From assembly GCF_002591915.1 (NCBI RefSeq), contig NZ_NIHB01000007.1, positions 32,916 to 96,915 on the forward strand: a stretch of 64,000 nucleotides of DNA, written 5' to 3'. Positions 37,858-46,766 of the stretch are shown in pieces (positions within the stretch are counted from its first letter, which is position 1; the number at the start of each line of letters is the position of its first letter). Source of the stretch: Marinicella litoralis. Its GTDB lineage: Bacteria; Pseudomonadota; Gammaproteobacteria; Xanthomonadales; Marinicellaceae. The notes under the pieces are model-generated. The model saw only the letters and a program-made list of their open reading frames with translations. It was not told where the DNA came from and ran no database searches. Position numbers and translations under genes: made by a program.

Positions 37858-38091
37858 ATGAAGGCAAAACACACACCGTTTGTCATCCTCGCTGGCCTGC
37901 TGTTAAGCAGTTGTGCCACCGACCCTATTGACCCACTGAACCCAGCACAGGCAGCCAATTCAGACCTTCAACCTCAATGCCCGGTTGGGCAAGAACCCGT
38001 GTACAGCACTGAAATTGTGATCAAATCTACTGAGGACGATAAAAAAACAGGGAAAACCAAAAGAACTTTTCAATGTAAATTAATCAATTAA
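37858..38091 (+). CDS. Small lipoprotein of unknown function
   Basis: This 77-residue protein has a lipoprotein signal with lipobox LLSSC (cysteine at 19). The short mature part starts ATDPIDPLNP and carries two more cysteines (QPQCPVGQEP and RTFQCKLIN) that may form a disulfide. I know no family for it. AAAGAG lies upstream of the ATG. It is a single-gene unit facing cbpM. The residue after the lipidated Cys is Ala, so outer-membrane sorting is expected. Confidence 0.75.
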   Translation: MKAKHTPFVILAGLLLSSCATDPIDPLNPAQAANSDLQPQCPVGQEPVYSTEIVIKSTEDDKKTGKTKRTFQCKLIN

Positions 38092-38105
38092 TTCACAAGC
38101 CAATG

Positions 38106-38132
38106 TTATGCCGCCTCAGTGAGGCAGCATAA
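38106..38132. terminator. Hairpin between converging genes
   Basis: A 13-base stem with one mismatch (TTATGCCGCCTCA and TGAGGCAGCATAA) lies between the lipoprotein gene and cbpM. No T tract follows on either strand, so its role as a terminator is likely but not sure. Confidence 0.5.
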
Positions 38133-38151
38133 CTATCCACCAGCTGGCCTT

Positions 38152-38442
38152 TTATTCGTGAAGCGCCAGCCGGTTGCTGATTTCAGTCAACCGACATTCC
38201 AATTCATCAATCCGTTTCAACAAATTAAGGATAACGTCAATGCCTTCAGGATTGATATTTAAGTCACAGTACAGGCGCAAAATTTTATCTATGCGACTGA
38301 CTTGTCCTTCATCAACACACCATTTGCTTTCATGTTCAAAAGTTTGTATCAATCCCATTTCATCTAAATGTTGAAATAAGGTCGGTTCAATTTGATAATG
38401 TCGACAAAGAATATCTATTTTTATGTAGCTCGAATCTCTCAT
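38152..38442 (-). CDS. cbpM: Chaperone modulator CbpM
   Basis: CbpM binds the J-domain of CbpA and blocks its DnaK co-chaperone and DNA-binding activity. The 96-residue protein has the MerR-like helix start (YIKIDILCRHYQIEPTLFQH) and the LRLYCDLNINPEGIDVILNL segment, then a coiled end (RIDELECRLTEISNRL). It overlaps cbpA by four bases, the standard arrangement. Confidence 0.93.
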   Translation of the reverse strand: MRDSSYIKIDILCRHYQIEPTLFQHLDEMGLIQTFEHESKWCVDEGQVSRIDKILRLYCDLNINPEGIDVILNLLKRIDELECRLTEISNRLALHE

Positions 38443-39335
38443 GACAATGCCTTAAGTTGTTTGAACAAATCAATTTCTTGGGCAGACAAATCCTTAGGGA
38501 TCTTGACCACGTAATTGATATACAAATCACCTTTTTCTTGGTCTTTTTTGTAAAGCGGAAATCCTTTGCCTTTTAATTTAACCTGACTGTTGTTTTGCGT
38601 GCCAGCTGGGACTTTTAATTTAACCTGACCATCCAGCGTATCGACCAACACCTCACCGCCCAAAACAGCAGTGTACAAATCCAATTCAAATGTTTTGTAT
38701 AGGTGGTTCTTTTCTCTGCGAAAAGCGGTGTTGTTGTTTATTTTGAAGCGCACATACAAATCACCATCAGGACCTCCATTGACACCTTTGCCGCCAAAAC
38801 CTTTGAGTTTAATGCGTTGTCCATTTTCAACCCCGGCTGGAATGGATATTCGGATGTTTTTGCCGTTCACTGACAGGGTTCTTTTGTGTGTCATTACCAC
38901 GTCAGTCAAAAGCAAATTCAACTCAGCTTGTATGTCTTCTCCTTTGAAACGAGTGGCCGAACCGCCAAAGCCATATCTACCACCTGAGGTACCTGTTTGC
39001 TGGCCAAAAACGGATTCAAAAAATTCTGCAAAATCAGCCTCACTGGCGCCACCACTGTATTGATGCTGGCTTTGACCTCTTTGTGTGCCGCTTTGATTTT
39101 GTGCACCTGCATGCTGCCAATGCTCACCCAGTTGATCGTATTTCTTGCGATTTTCAACCTTGCCTATCACTTGATAAGCTTCATTGATTGCTTTGAATTT
39201 CCCCTCTGCGGTTTTGTCATTGGGGTTCACGTCGGGATGGTGTTTTCTGGCCAGTCTTTTGTAGGCTTTTTTAATTTCCTGTTGACTGGCAGTCTTATCA
39301 ACCCCCAAAATTTGGTAATAATCTTTGTATGCCAT
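38439..39335 (-). CDS. cbpA: DnaJ-class chaperone CbpA
   Basis: CbpA is a DnaJ-like co-chaperone of DnaK that also binds curved DNA. The 298-residue protein has an N-terminal J-domain (1-70, with the HPD triplet in RKHHPDVNPND), a Gly/Gln-rich linker (about 75-125) and two beta-barrel peptide-binding domains without the zinc finger of DnaJ. It precedes cbpM and overlaps it by 4 bases. Confidence 0.95.
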   Translation of the reverse strand: MAYKDYYQILGVDKTASQQEIKKAYKRLARKHHPDVNPNDKTAEGKFKAINEAYQVIGKVENRKKYDQLGEHWQHAGAQNQSGTQRGQSQHQYSGGASEADFAEFFESVFGQQTGTSGGRYGFGGSATRFKGEDIQAELNLLLTDVVMTHKRTLSVNGKNIRISIPAGVENGQRIKLKGFGGKGVNGGPDGDLYVRFKINNNTAFRREKNHLYKTFELDLYTAVLGGEVLVDTLDGQVKLKVPAGTQNNSQVKLKGKGFPLYKKDQEKGDLYINYVVKIPKDLSAQEIDLFKQLKALS

Positions 39336-39590
39336 TGGTGTTATATCAATAAAAAAGACAGTATTGTTACTTAAAATGGGGGTTTTCAGACTATTTACAA
39401 TGGTTTATCAACGATTAATACAATCAAATCCACCATAAAAATTACTGGCCAAGCGCCTCATCTACAACCACTTGCCGAATCATCATTCAGTGTTTAATTG
39501 ATATCACAAACATGCTATGGATATGCTGCTGAATACATGAAAAAAGCGTCATCCACATTTTTTCGACAAACACCAGATTACAGTAGTCAG

Positions 39591-40052
39591 ATGAAAACTG
39601 CGTTAAAACCTAAAACATTAACTTACCTGGGTGCCATACCTTTTATTCTGGCATTGCTGATTGCCAGTTATGGCTACTTCAATCTTGACAGCCTATTGGG
39701 GCATGAAGTCCGATTCACTCGCTTCAAGTCTTATTTTTTGGCTCATACCTACGGCGCTGTGATCGTGGCATTTCTGGCTGGTATCCAGTGGGGTAGCTGT
39801 CTTAATCAAACCAATGAAAATAATCATTTCATCATCAGCACAGTATTGGCCCTGATGGCATGGTCAAGTTTATTTGCTTTTGCCAGTTTTATCGGTGTGT
39901 TAACTATTTTGATTACTTTGGTTTTGGCCTTGTTGGTAGATCGCCATGCTTTTCGCAAAGGACTGATACCCGCTTGGTTTTGGTTGTTGAGAATTCGCAT
40001 CAGCTTGATGATAATTTTGACATTGTCCTTGTTGTTAATGATAAATAAATGA
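39591..40052 (+). CDS. DUF3429 membrane protein (copy 1)
   Basis: A membrane protein of about 153 residues with four or five helices. I prefer ATG 39591, which gives the family-like start LTYLGAIPFILALLI; longer frames to 39537 or 39498 add a polar tail that does not fit. The FLAHTYGAVIVAFLAGIQWG stretch is the family core and is repeated in altered form in the gene at 43538. DUF3429 proteins have no known activity. It is followed 52 bases later by tag. Confidence 0.78.
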   Translation: MKTALKPKTLTYLGAIPFILALLIASYGYFNLDSLLGHEVRFTRFKSYFLAHTYGAVIVAFLAGIQWGSCLNQTNENNHFIISTVLALMAWSSLFAFASFIGVLTILITLVLALLVDRHAFRKGLIPAWFWLLRIRISLMIILTLSLLLMINK

Positions 40053-40104
40053 TGATCAATTGAGTTAAAATGCCTGTTTATTGAAATACTTTTAGACCCA
40101 TCAC

Positions 40105-40836
40105 ATGCAATCATTTGAATCCATTTATGCCATGGCTGTTTCCCGCAAGGGCGGTGAAAAAAACTTAAAATCTTTACTGCCTCAAGTATTAACCACCCAA
40201 CAACTGGCACAAAAAGGCGATGACCGGTTTTTGGCCATGATGTGCAAAGCCATCAACCAAGCAGGTTTCAATTGGACGGTGATTGAGAACAAGTGGCCAC
40301 AATTTGAAGACGCTTTTCATGGGTTTGACGTCAAACGATTGGCATACAAATCTCCCGAAGATTGGGAGGCCTATGTCAAAGACACTCGAGTGGTGCGCAA
40401 TTGGACCAAAATCAAAGCCATGATGGTCAATGCCAACTTCGTCAATTACACCGCAGAAGAAAACGGTGGTTTTGCACCATTCATTGCTGATTGGCCATCA
40501 TCCGATCAAATTGGTTTGATGACTTATTTAAAGAAAAATGGCTCACGCCTTGGTGGTAACACCGGTTTTTGGTTTTTGCGTTATGTGGGAAAAGACTGCT
40601 TCACCACTACTCATGACACCATCCAGGCGGTGAAACAAGCCGGCTATGAAACCAATGACCACCCCACATCAAAACGTGACTTGACCCAAGTTCAGTTGGC
40701 ATTCAATCATTGGCACGAAGAAACTGGGTTGCCCTATACCCACCTCAGTAAAATTGCTGCCTACTCCATCGGTGAAAATTATCCGGTCGATGGCATCAAA
40801 CAACAAATGAATAAATTTTCTGCGGGTACAGCTTGA
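40105..40836 (+). CDS. tag: DNA-3-methyladenine glycosylase I
   Basis: Tag removes 3-methyladenine from alkylated DNA. At 243 residues it is longer than E. coli Tag (187) and belongs to a divergent branch: the core MCKAINQAGFNWTVIENKW and GFDVKRLAYKS match the HhH glycosylase fold, and the zinc-binding Cys/His set of E. coli Tag is not visible. The C-terminal part (LGGNTGFWFLRYVGKDCF, then a helix pair) fits. Base repair is the likely role; the substrate range may differ. Confidence 0.83.
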   Translation: MQSFESIYAMAVSRKGGEKNLKSLLPQVLTTQQLAQKGDDRFLAMMCKAINQAGFNWTVIENKWPQFEDAFHGFDVKRLAYKSPEDWEAYVKDTRVVRNWTKIKAMMVNANFVNYTAEENGGFAPFIADWPSSDQIGLMTYLKKNGSRLGGNTGFWFLRYVGKDCFTTTHDTIQAVKQAGYETNDHPTSKRDLTQVQLAFNHWHEETGLPYTHLSKIAAYSIGENYPVDGIKQQMNKFSAGTA

Positions 40837-40917
40837 GTTGTTCACTTTATTGTATTTACAGTGCATCATAAAGTCAGTTAACATCAATCCTACAATGCAA
40901 TATTAATTTGGTCACCT

Positions 40918-42381
40918 ATGAAAAAAACCCTGTTATTAATCAGTATGGCTCCATTTATTAACGCCCAAGCAGAAGACTGGCAGCACAAAGTTTCTGCTGA
41001 AGTGCTTAAGCAACTGAACAGCAACCAAGACGTTGAAATCATATTGCGTTTACAAAGCCCAGCCACCACATCCAACATAAATTCTAATAACAGGATTGAA
41101 AAGATTCAAAACAAAGTGGCTCAGTTGAAACAAACAGCCAAAGAAACGCAAAAACCCATCATCGAGTATTTGACTGCCAACAACATACCCTATCGATCAT
41201 ACTGGATCAGTAACGACTTATTGATCACTGCCAAATCAGGGGAAATCACTGCTTTGCTGGCCAGAAAAGAAATCAAAAAGGCCTTCAGCAATGCCCCCAT
41301 TCAATTGAATTTACCGGCTCCAAACAAACAAACCATCCAAACACCAACTGCCATCGAATGGAATGTGAGTATGGTTAATGCACCACAAGTTTGGAGTAAC
41401 TATGGTGTTACCGGTGAAAACATCATCATTGCGGGGCAAGACACCGGATATCAGTGGAACCACCCGGCTTTGCTTGATCGCTACCGAGGATGGGATGGCC
41501 AATCAGCCGATCATAATTACAACTGGCATGACAGCATTGACTCTCCTCAAGTGAGCTGTGGCAACGCACCGTGCGATGACCATGGCCATGGTTCACATAC
41601 CATGGGCACCATGATAGGCGATGACGGCGCAACCAATCAAATTGGTGTGGCACCAGGGGCTCAATGGATTGGCTGTCGCAACATGGATGTCGGCAATGGC
41701 ACCCCAACAAGCTATGCCGAATGTTTCCAATGGTTTTTAGAACCCACAGACCTCAATGGTCAAAATCCAGACAGCAATTACGCGCCACACATCATCAATA
41801 ATTCATGGGGCTGTCCTGGTTTTGAGGGTTGTACCGATCCTTTGGTACTGAGAGACACCGTTAACAATGTGGTAGCGGCCGGTATATTGGTGGTTTCATC
41901 TGCTGGAAACAGCGGCTCAGCGTGTAACACCATCACCACCCCAGCAGCCATTTATGACAAAAGCTTGACCGTTGGATCAACCACATCAAGTGACTTGATT
42001 TCAGGTTTCAGCAGCCGAGGTGGCGTGGTGGTCGATGGCGTAGAATTGATCAAACCCAATTTATCAGCACCGGGCAGTTCGGTGCGTTCTGCCAATAACA
42101 ACTCAGGCTACACCACATTCAGTGGCACCAGCATGGCATCACCCAATGTGGCTGCAGTCGCCGCCTTGGTCATGTCTGCCAACCCATCACTGGCAGGCAA
42201 GCCTGAATTGGTCAAAAAAGTGCTTGAAAGGACCTCTGTTCCGAAAACATCAACACAAACATGTAACGGTGTCCCAGGGTCAACCATACCAAACAATACT
42301 TTTGGCTGGGGCAGAATTGATGCTTTACAAGCGGTTGACTTCGCCTCCGACCTAATCTATTTCGATGACTTTCAGCAGTAA
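40918..42381 (+). CDS. Secreted subtilisin-like serine protease 2
   Basis: A 487-residue S8 peptidase of the bacillopeptidase F-like kind. Signal peptide 1-17 (LLISMAPFINAQA), propeptide of about 115 residues, then Asp in IAGQDTGYQW (near 180), His in CDDHGHGSHTMGTM (near 225) and Ser in FSGTSMASPNVAA (near 405). Six or more cysteines suggest disulfides. The end DLIYFDDFQQ resembles, loosely, the GFE-like ending of other exported proteins here. It stands 82 bases after tag and 25 before the threonine aldolase gene. Confidence 0.92.
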   Translation: MKKTLLLISMAPFINAQAEDWQHKVSAEVLKQLNSNQDVEIILRLQSPATTSNINSNNRIEKIQNKVAQLKQTAKETQKPIIEYLTANNIPYRSYWISNDLLITAKSGEITALLARKEIKKAFSNAPIQLNLPAPNKQTIQTPTAIEWNVSMVNAPQVWSNYGVTGENIIIAGQDTGYQWNHPALLDRYRGWDGQSADHNYNWHDSIDSPQVSCGNAPCDDHGHGSHTMGTMIGDDGATNQIGVAPGAQWIGCRNMDVGNGTPTSYAECFQWFLEPTDLNGQNPDSNYAPHIINNSWGCPGFEGCTDPLVLRDTVNNVVAAGILVVSSAGNSGSACNTITTPAAIYDKSLTVGSTTSSDLISGFSSRGGVVVDGVELIKPNLSAPGSSVRSANNNSGYTTFSGTSMASPNVAAVAALVMSANPSLAGKPELVKKVLERTSVPKTSTQTCNGVPGSTIPNNTFGWGRIDALQAVDFASDLIYFDDFQQ

Positions 42382-42405
42382 TCCAACCTTGATGATGAGG
42401 GAAAT

Positions 42406-43446
42406 ATGAAATCGATGCGGTACCTGGGCATGCGTCACCACAGCCATCAATACTGGCTGAATATCATGAACCAGTCTGCATACAAAGAACTGGCTAATGA
42501 CAACTACAATCAAGGGCCTTTGGTGGCAGCCTTAGAAAACCGTGTGGCCCACTTACTGGACAAACCCAAAGCCATGTTATTCAATAAGGGCACCACCTGT
42601 CAATTGGCAGCGCTCAAAACCATATGCCAAGCCAGTAAAAACAACCGAGTCATCCTGCATGCAAAATCGCACATTGCTTTCGATGAGCAGGATGCTTATC
42701 AAGCCTTGATGGGACTTGAGGGTGTTATATTGGGTACTGAAGCCGCTCCCTTCACTGCCAGAGACCTAAAATCAATCAAACACAAGGCCGCTGTGTTAAC
42801 CGTTGAGTTGCCCTTGCGGCGAGTTGGATTTAAATTAACTGCATGGGAAGAGTTATTAAAAATGCGCCAATGGTGTGATGAGCATCAAGTGCATTTTCAT
42901 ATGGATGGTGCAAGGTTGTGGGAATCGACCCACTTTTACCAAAGGTCATTGGCAGAAATAGCCGCACTTTTCGACTCGGCCTATGTTTCACTCTATAAAG
43001 GCATTGGTGGTATTTCAGGCGCACTGCTGGTGGGCAGTGAAACATTTATAGCACAATGCAGTGTATGGCGCGATCGCTTGGGTTCCAATATGTACAGCAC
43101 ATTTCCAGCCTTGATCACTGGACTTGAAGGCATCGACAAAAACTTACCCAAAATCCCTTCATGGGTTGATCGAGCGCAGGAAATCAACACGCTGTTAAAC
43201 AGCATTGAAGCCATCAAAGTAAACCAAGCTGACACCAATGGGTTTCAACTTCATGTCAAAGGCAACAAAACACAATTGAATCAACAACTGAATCAACTTC
43301 AGCAACAATACAATTTGGTTTTGTGCAAACCTTTTGAAAATATGGACAATCAGGACCTGTTATACACAGAAATTCAAGTGGGGGCTGAACATGAAAAAAT
43401 CTCTAACGAAGAAATCCTTGCCTTTTTTAACCAGTTGTTTAGTTGA
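42406..43446 (+). CDS. Threonine aldolase-like PLP enzyme
   Basis: A 346-residue fold-type I PLP enzyme of the low-specificity threonine aldolase / beta-eliminating lyase group. These split L-threonine or allo-threonine into glycine and acetaldehyde. The PLP aspartate is in HFHMDGARLWES and the PLP lysine in VSLYKGIGGISGA. It opens MKSMRYLGMRHHSHQYW, which differs from the usual start, so the true substrate may differ. The gene closely follows subtilase 2. Confidence 0.84.
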   Translation: MKSMRYLGMRHHSHQYWLNIMNQSAYKELANDNYNQGPLVAALENRVAHLLDKPKAMLFNKGTTCQLAALKTICQASKNNRVILHAKSHIAFDEQDAYQALMGLEGVILGTEAAPFTARDLKSIKHKAAVLTVELPLRRVGFKLTAWEELLKMRQWCDEHQVHFHMDGARLWESTHFYQRSLAEIAALFDSAYVSLYKGIGGISGALLVGSETFIAQCSVWRDRLGSNMYSTFPALITGLEGIDKNLPKIPSWVDRAQEINTLLNSIEAIKVNQADTNGFQLHVKGNKTQLNQQLNQLQQQYNLVLCKPFENMDNQDLLYTEIQVGAEHEKISNEEILAFFNQLFS

Positions 43447-43537
43447 CAAGAGCCATTATTTCTCAAGCGCTACAATCAACCATCATATAATATGTTGTTC
43501 AAAACCACGCGAAATACACAGCACTGACAGTGATTAA

Positions 43538-43999
43538 ATGAAACCAATCCCATTAAAATCCATGGCTCTATACACCTGCTTGCTGCCTTTGTTATTTTCA
43601 TTATGGCTGGCCTGTTATCAATGGCTTAACTGGTCACAATACACGGGCCTGAGCTTGTCATATGCACGCCTCAATTCCTACATATACGCCCATTCCTATG
43701 GTGCTTTGTTATTGGTCTTGTTTGTTGGTATAAGAATCGGTCAAACCACATCTTATGCTCAACAAAAATACAGACTCGCCTTACATCTATCCTTGGCGAT
43801 GTGTGCTTGGCTCAGTTTGGCTTCATTTGCTGATTTAGCAGGGATGACTTTCCTTTCATTTTGTTGGATGGTGTACGCCATTAGCCATCGTTTTTTTACC
43901 CAGCATGCAGAACAAAACCAAACCTCTGTTCGCCCAGAAACCCATGTCAATTTCAGCGTGATTGGCCTCTTAATTGCGCTGATATTGATTAACCATTAA
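43538..43999 (+). CDS. DUF3429-like membrane protein (copy 2)
   Basis: A 153-residue membrane protein with four or five helices. The core YIYAHSYGALLLVLFVGIRIG lines up with FLAHTYGAVIVAFLAGIQWG of the gene at 39591, so the two are paralogs about 4 kb apart. A polar loop near the C-terminus (QHAEQNQTSVRPETH) is not in copy 1. The gene ends 13 bases from the converging ASPIC gene. Function unknown. Confidence 0.72.
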   Translation: MKPIPLKSMALYTCLLPLLFSLWLACYQWLNWSQYTGLSLSYARLNSYIYAHSYGALLLVLFVGIRIGQTTSYAQQKYRLALHLSLAMCAWLSLASFADLAGMTFLSFCWMVYAISHRFFTQHAEQNQTSVRPETHVNFSVIGLLIALILINH

Positions 44000-44012
44000 G
44001 TCTCAATAAAGT

Positions 44013-45533
44013 TCATTCGAATCCTTGCATGAAAATCCCATCACCTGGGTAGGTCAATGTGTGCATTTGATTCGCCGATAAGCCGGATAACAGGCTGATG
44101 ATTCCATTTGGCCAGGTGATCTTAACAGATTCAATCGTTTCATCAGCCAAGCCAAAATGAAGCACCAAAGAATTACCAGCGCCATGGCTGCCACCTGAAA
44201 CCAATTGATCGACCAGTTCCTGACCATTGCTGGTATTCACCGCAACTTTCGATCCAATGGCCAACTGATTGATTCCACTGCCTCCAATCAATTTTATTTT
44301 GATCCAATTATTGGCATCCAATGAAGTGTTTTTGTACAGCATGTAGTTTTCACCCCAGTTCCCCACCACCAAATCCACTTTGCCATCGTTGTCAAAATCT
44401 CCTTTGGCCGCACCAACTGTCATGTATAAATCCTCGATACCACTGAGTGCAGTCACATCAGTGAATTGCTGGGATTGGTTGTTCAGGTACAAGCGGTCTC
44501 TTTTGCTTGGGGTATTATTGGCTGTTGCCAAGTAGGCATCCGGAAACTGGTCATTGTTAAAATCAGCGAAAATAGTGGCCCATCCTGTGGCATTAAAATT
44601 TAAACCAGCTGGATTGGATTGTTCCACAAACACCGCTGAGCCTTGACTGATTTGAGATTGTAGCAACACCTGTTCAGCGATGCTGGAAAAATAAAAATCA
44701 AAATCACCATCCAAATCATAATCTGCTATAGCGATCCCCATACCAAATACTGCCCGATTTGTTTGAGTTAAAGCGGATACATCAGTGAAACAAACATAAA
44801 CACCACAAGCGCTAGAACCAGGGCCATCATTGCGCCACAAGGTGTTTTGCTCTAATTTGTCATTCACCACGTACAAGTCCATGTCATTATCCATATCAAA
44901 ATCAATAAACTGAACAGCCAAACCATGTTTGGTTAAATTTGTAAAAGGGGTTAAATCAGAAGAAACATCAATAAAATTGGCGCCTTGATTATTTAAATAC
45001 ATCCTGTCAGCTTCATCTGAATCATTCTCAACACTGTAATTAACCACATACAAATCTAGCCAACCATCTTGATTGATGTCAGCCCATGTTGATGCAATGC
45101 TGTAGCTGTTATCAACAAAACCCATCTCATCACTGACATCAAGAAACGATGAACCATTGATGTTTTTGAGTAATTTATTTACCCCCCAACTAGCAATGAA
45201 TAAATCTTGAAAGCCGTCATTATTAAAATCTGTCACTGAAACACCGAAATCTTGTGATAAGGGCAACTTAATGTCATTATATTGTGCCATCTCAACAAAA
45301 CTGCCATCTTGTTGGTTGATGAATAAATAATTTTCACCACTTTGGTTGGTTAACATTAAATCCTCGTATCCATCATTGTTAACATCAACCCATCCCTGCC
45401 CCATTCCCAGTTCACCGCTTTTCAACTGATGATTTATAGCAACCCCTGCTTGATTACTGACGTCTGAAAAATAATTTTGAGCCGTCACATTTAACGAAAT
45501 CAAGCTCAAAAGAATAAAACAAAGAAAAAACAT
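44013..45533 (-). CDS. Secreted FG-GAP/ASPIC (UnbV) repeat protein
   Basis: A 506-residue exported protein (signal peptide about 1-19). About seven FG-GAP/VCBS blade repeats carry calcium-binding Dx(N/D)xDG loops such as DFNNDGFQDLFI, DINQDGWLDLYV and DFDNDGKVDLVV. A C-terminal ASPIC/UnbV domain follows (NWIKIKLIGGSGINQLAIGS, then VKITWPNG). It forms a beta-propeller likely used in surface binding. The end PGDGIFMQGFE is one of the shared GFE-like endings. Confidence 0.9.
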   Translation of the reverse strand: MFFLCFILLSLISLNVTAQNYFSDVSNQAGVAINHQLKSGELGMGQGWVDVNNDGYEDLMLTNQSGENYLFINQQDGSFVEMAQYNDIKLPLSQDFGVSVTDFNNDGFQDLFIASWGVNKLLKNINGSSFLDVSDEMGFVDNSYSIASTWADINQDGWLDLYVVNYSVENDSDEADRMYLNNQGANFIDVSSDLTPFTNLTKHGLAVQFIDFDMDNDMDLYVVNDKLEQNTLWRNDGPGSSACGVYVCFTDVSALTQTNRAVFGMGIAIADYDLDGDFDFYFSSIAEQVLLQSQISQGSAVFVEQSNPAGLNFNATGWATIFADFNNDQFPDAYLATANNTPSKRDRLYLNNQSQQFTDVTALSGIEDLYMTVGAAKGDFDNDGKVDLVVGNWGENYMLYKNTSLDANNWIKIKLIGGSGINQLAIGSKVAVNTSNGQELVDQLVSGGSHGAGNSLVLHFGLADETIESVKITWPNGIISLLSGLSANQMHTLTYPGDGIFMQGFE

Positions 45534-45649
45534 ATTAAAAAAGCCAATAAAATGAATGTATTTTTAACACATTTACCCCAACATTTCTCTTTTTTGTGAT
45601 AGGATTATCTTTTTTATAACAACAGCCTTGTTACAAGAGGGGAGCACCT

Positions 45650-46513
45650 ATGAAATTTAAATCTTTACTTTTTACTGCATTAATCTCTACATCAGCCCTT
45701 GCGGCTGAACCTAAAGAAGACTTGAACGCACCAATACCACCTGGTGTATTTTTGGGTGGTGGTGGCGTTGGACCAGACGCGTTTGGTTACACCGGCACCG
45801 ATTCCAATACGGGTACCTGTTCAACCCAATTTGTCGACATCACAGCAACCGGAACCAATGTGGTTTCTGGTGATGATTCAGGCGCACCCGTCACGCTTGG
45901 CGCACCATTTAACTTATACGGCACAATCTATACCGATGTGGCTTTAGCTACCAATGGATATATTGCCACTGATGTCACAGATACAGGTCCTGACCTGTCA
46001 AATGACTGTCCATTGCCTGCAGCCCCCAGTACCGGCGGTGGTGCACGCATATATCCTCTGCATGATGACTTAATATCTGATGTATTCTACCAATTTTTTC
46101 CAGTTTGCCCCAGACCTTCAGACAACTTCCCAGGACAAGATGTGGGTTGTCATGTGGTTCAATGGGCCAATACCACTCACTTTGGTGATGCCACTGTTTT
46201 CACTTTCGAAGCCATTCTGTATGATCAAAGCTGGGAAATTGCATTCATCCAAGGCGCTGGTAATCCAGAAGAAGGATCAGGTTCAACCACAGGTATACAA
46301 AATGATGGTGCCACAGATGGCCTCACTTACGCATGTAACACAGCATCCAGTGTACCCGCTGCAACTGCACAGTGTTTCACCCACCCTGCACCAGAGCAGT
46401 CACTTTTCCCACCACGCTCAGTACCAGTTAACAACAACATAGCCTTGATGATTCTGGCTGGTTTGTTTGGCTTAATCGGTTTGTCACTGTTCAGAAGAAA
46501 AGCGGCTTTGTAA
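45650..46513 (+). CDS. Exported protein with IPTL-like C-terminal anchor
   Basis: A 287-residue protein with signal peptide (1-18, FTALISTSALA), a glycine-rich start (PPGVFLGGGGVGPDAFGY), a beta-rich domain with six or more cysteines and a C-terminal sorting tail: VPVNNNIALM, then a hydrophobic helix (ILAGLFGLIGLSLF) and RRKAAL. The tail fits the IPTL-CTERM type of putative sorting signals. The middle resembles domains found in other exported proteins of marine bacteria, but I cannot name it. A strong terminator follows. Confidence 0.83.
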   Translation: MKFKSLLFTALISTSALAAEPKEDLNAPIPPGVFLGGGGVGPDAFGYTGTDSNTGTCSTQFVDITATGTNVVSGDDSGAPVTLGAPFNLYGTIYTDVALATNGYIATDVTDTGPDLSNDCPLPAAPSTGGGARIYPLHDDLISDVFYQFFPVCPRPSDNFPGQDVGCHVVQWANTTHFGDATVFTFEAILYDQSWEIAFIQGAGNPEEGSGSTTGIQNDGATDGLTYACNTASSVPAATAQCFTHPAPEQSLFPPRSVPVNNNIALMILAGLFGLIGLSLFRRKAAL

Positions 46514-46537
46514 GTAAAGCATTCAATATGAATGAAA

Positions 46538-46567
46538 GAATCCCCTCTGTTGAGGGGATTCTTTTTG
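46538..46567 (+). terminator. Rho-independent terminator
   Basis: Stem GAATCCCCTC and GAGGGGATTC with a four-base loop, followed by five T on the plus strand. It ends the IPTL-like gene. Confidence 0.92.
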
Positions 46568-46766
46568 TCTGAAGACAGCAAATTATTGGATTAAAGGAAT
46601 AAGTATATAAACCAACAATCTGTGACCTAAGGCCTGGGTTAATTCCAAAGTTTTTTCTTAAAATTGACCGATAAAAGAGATCATTACTGGATTATTTACC
46701 AGCAAACTAAATCTCCCATAACATAAATCAATTTAATGTGGATCCAAGCGCCTTGACCGCTCGGCT

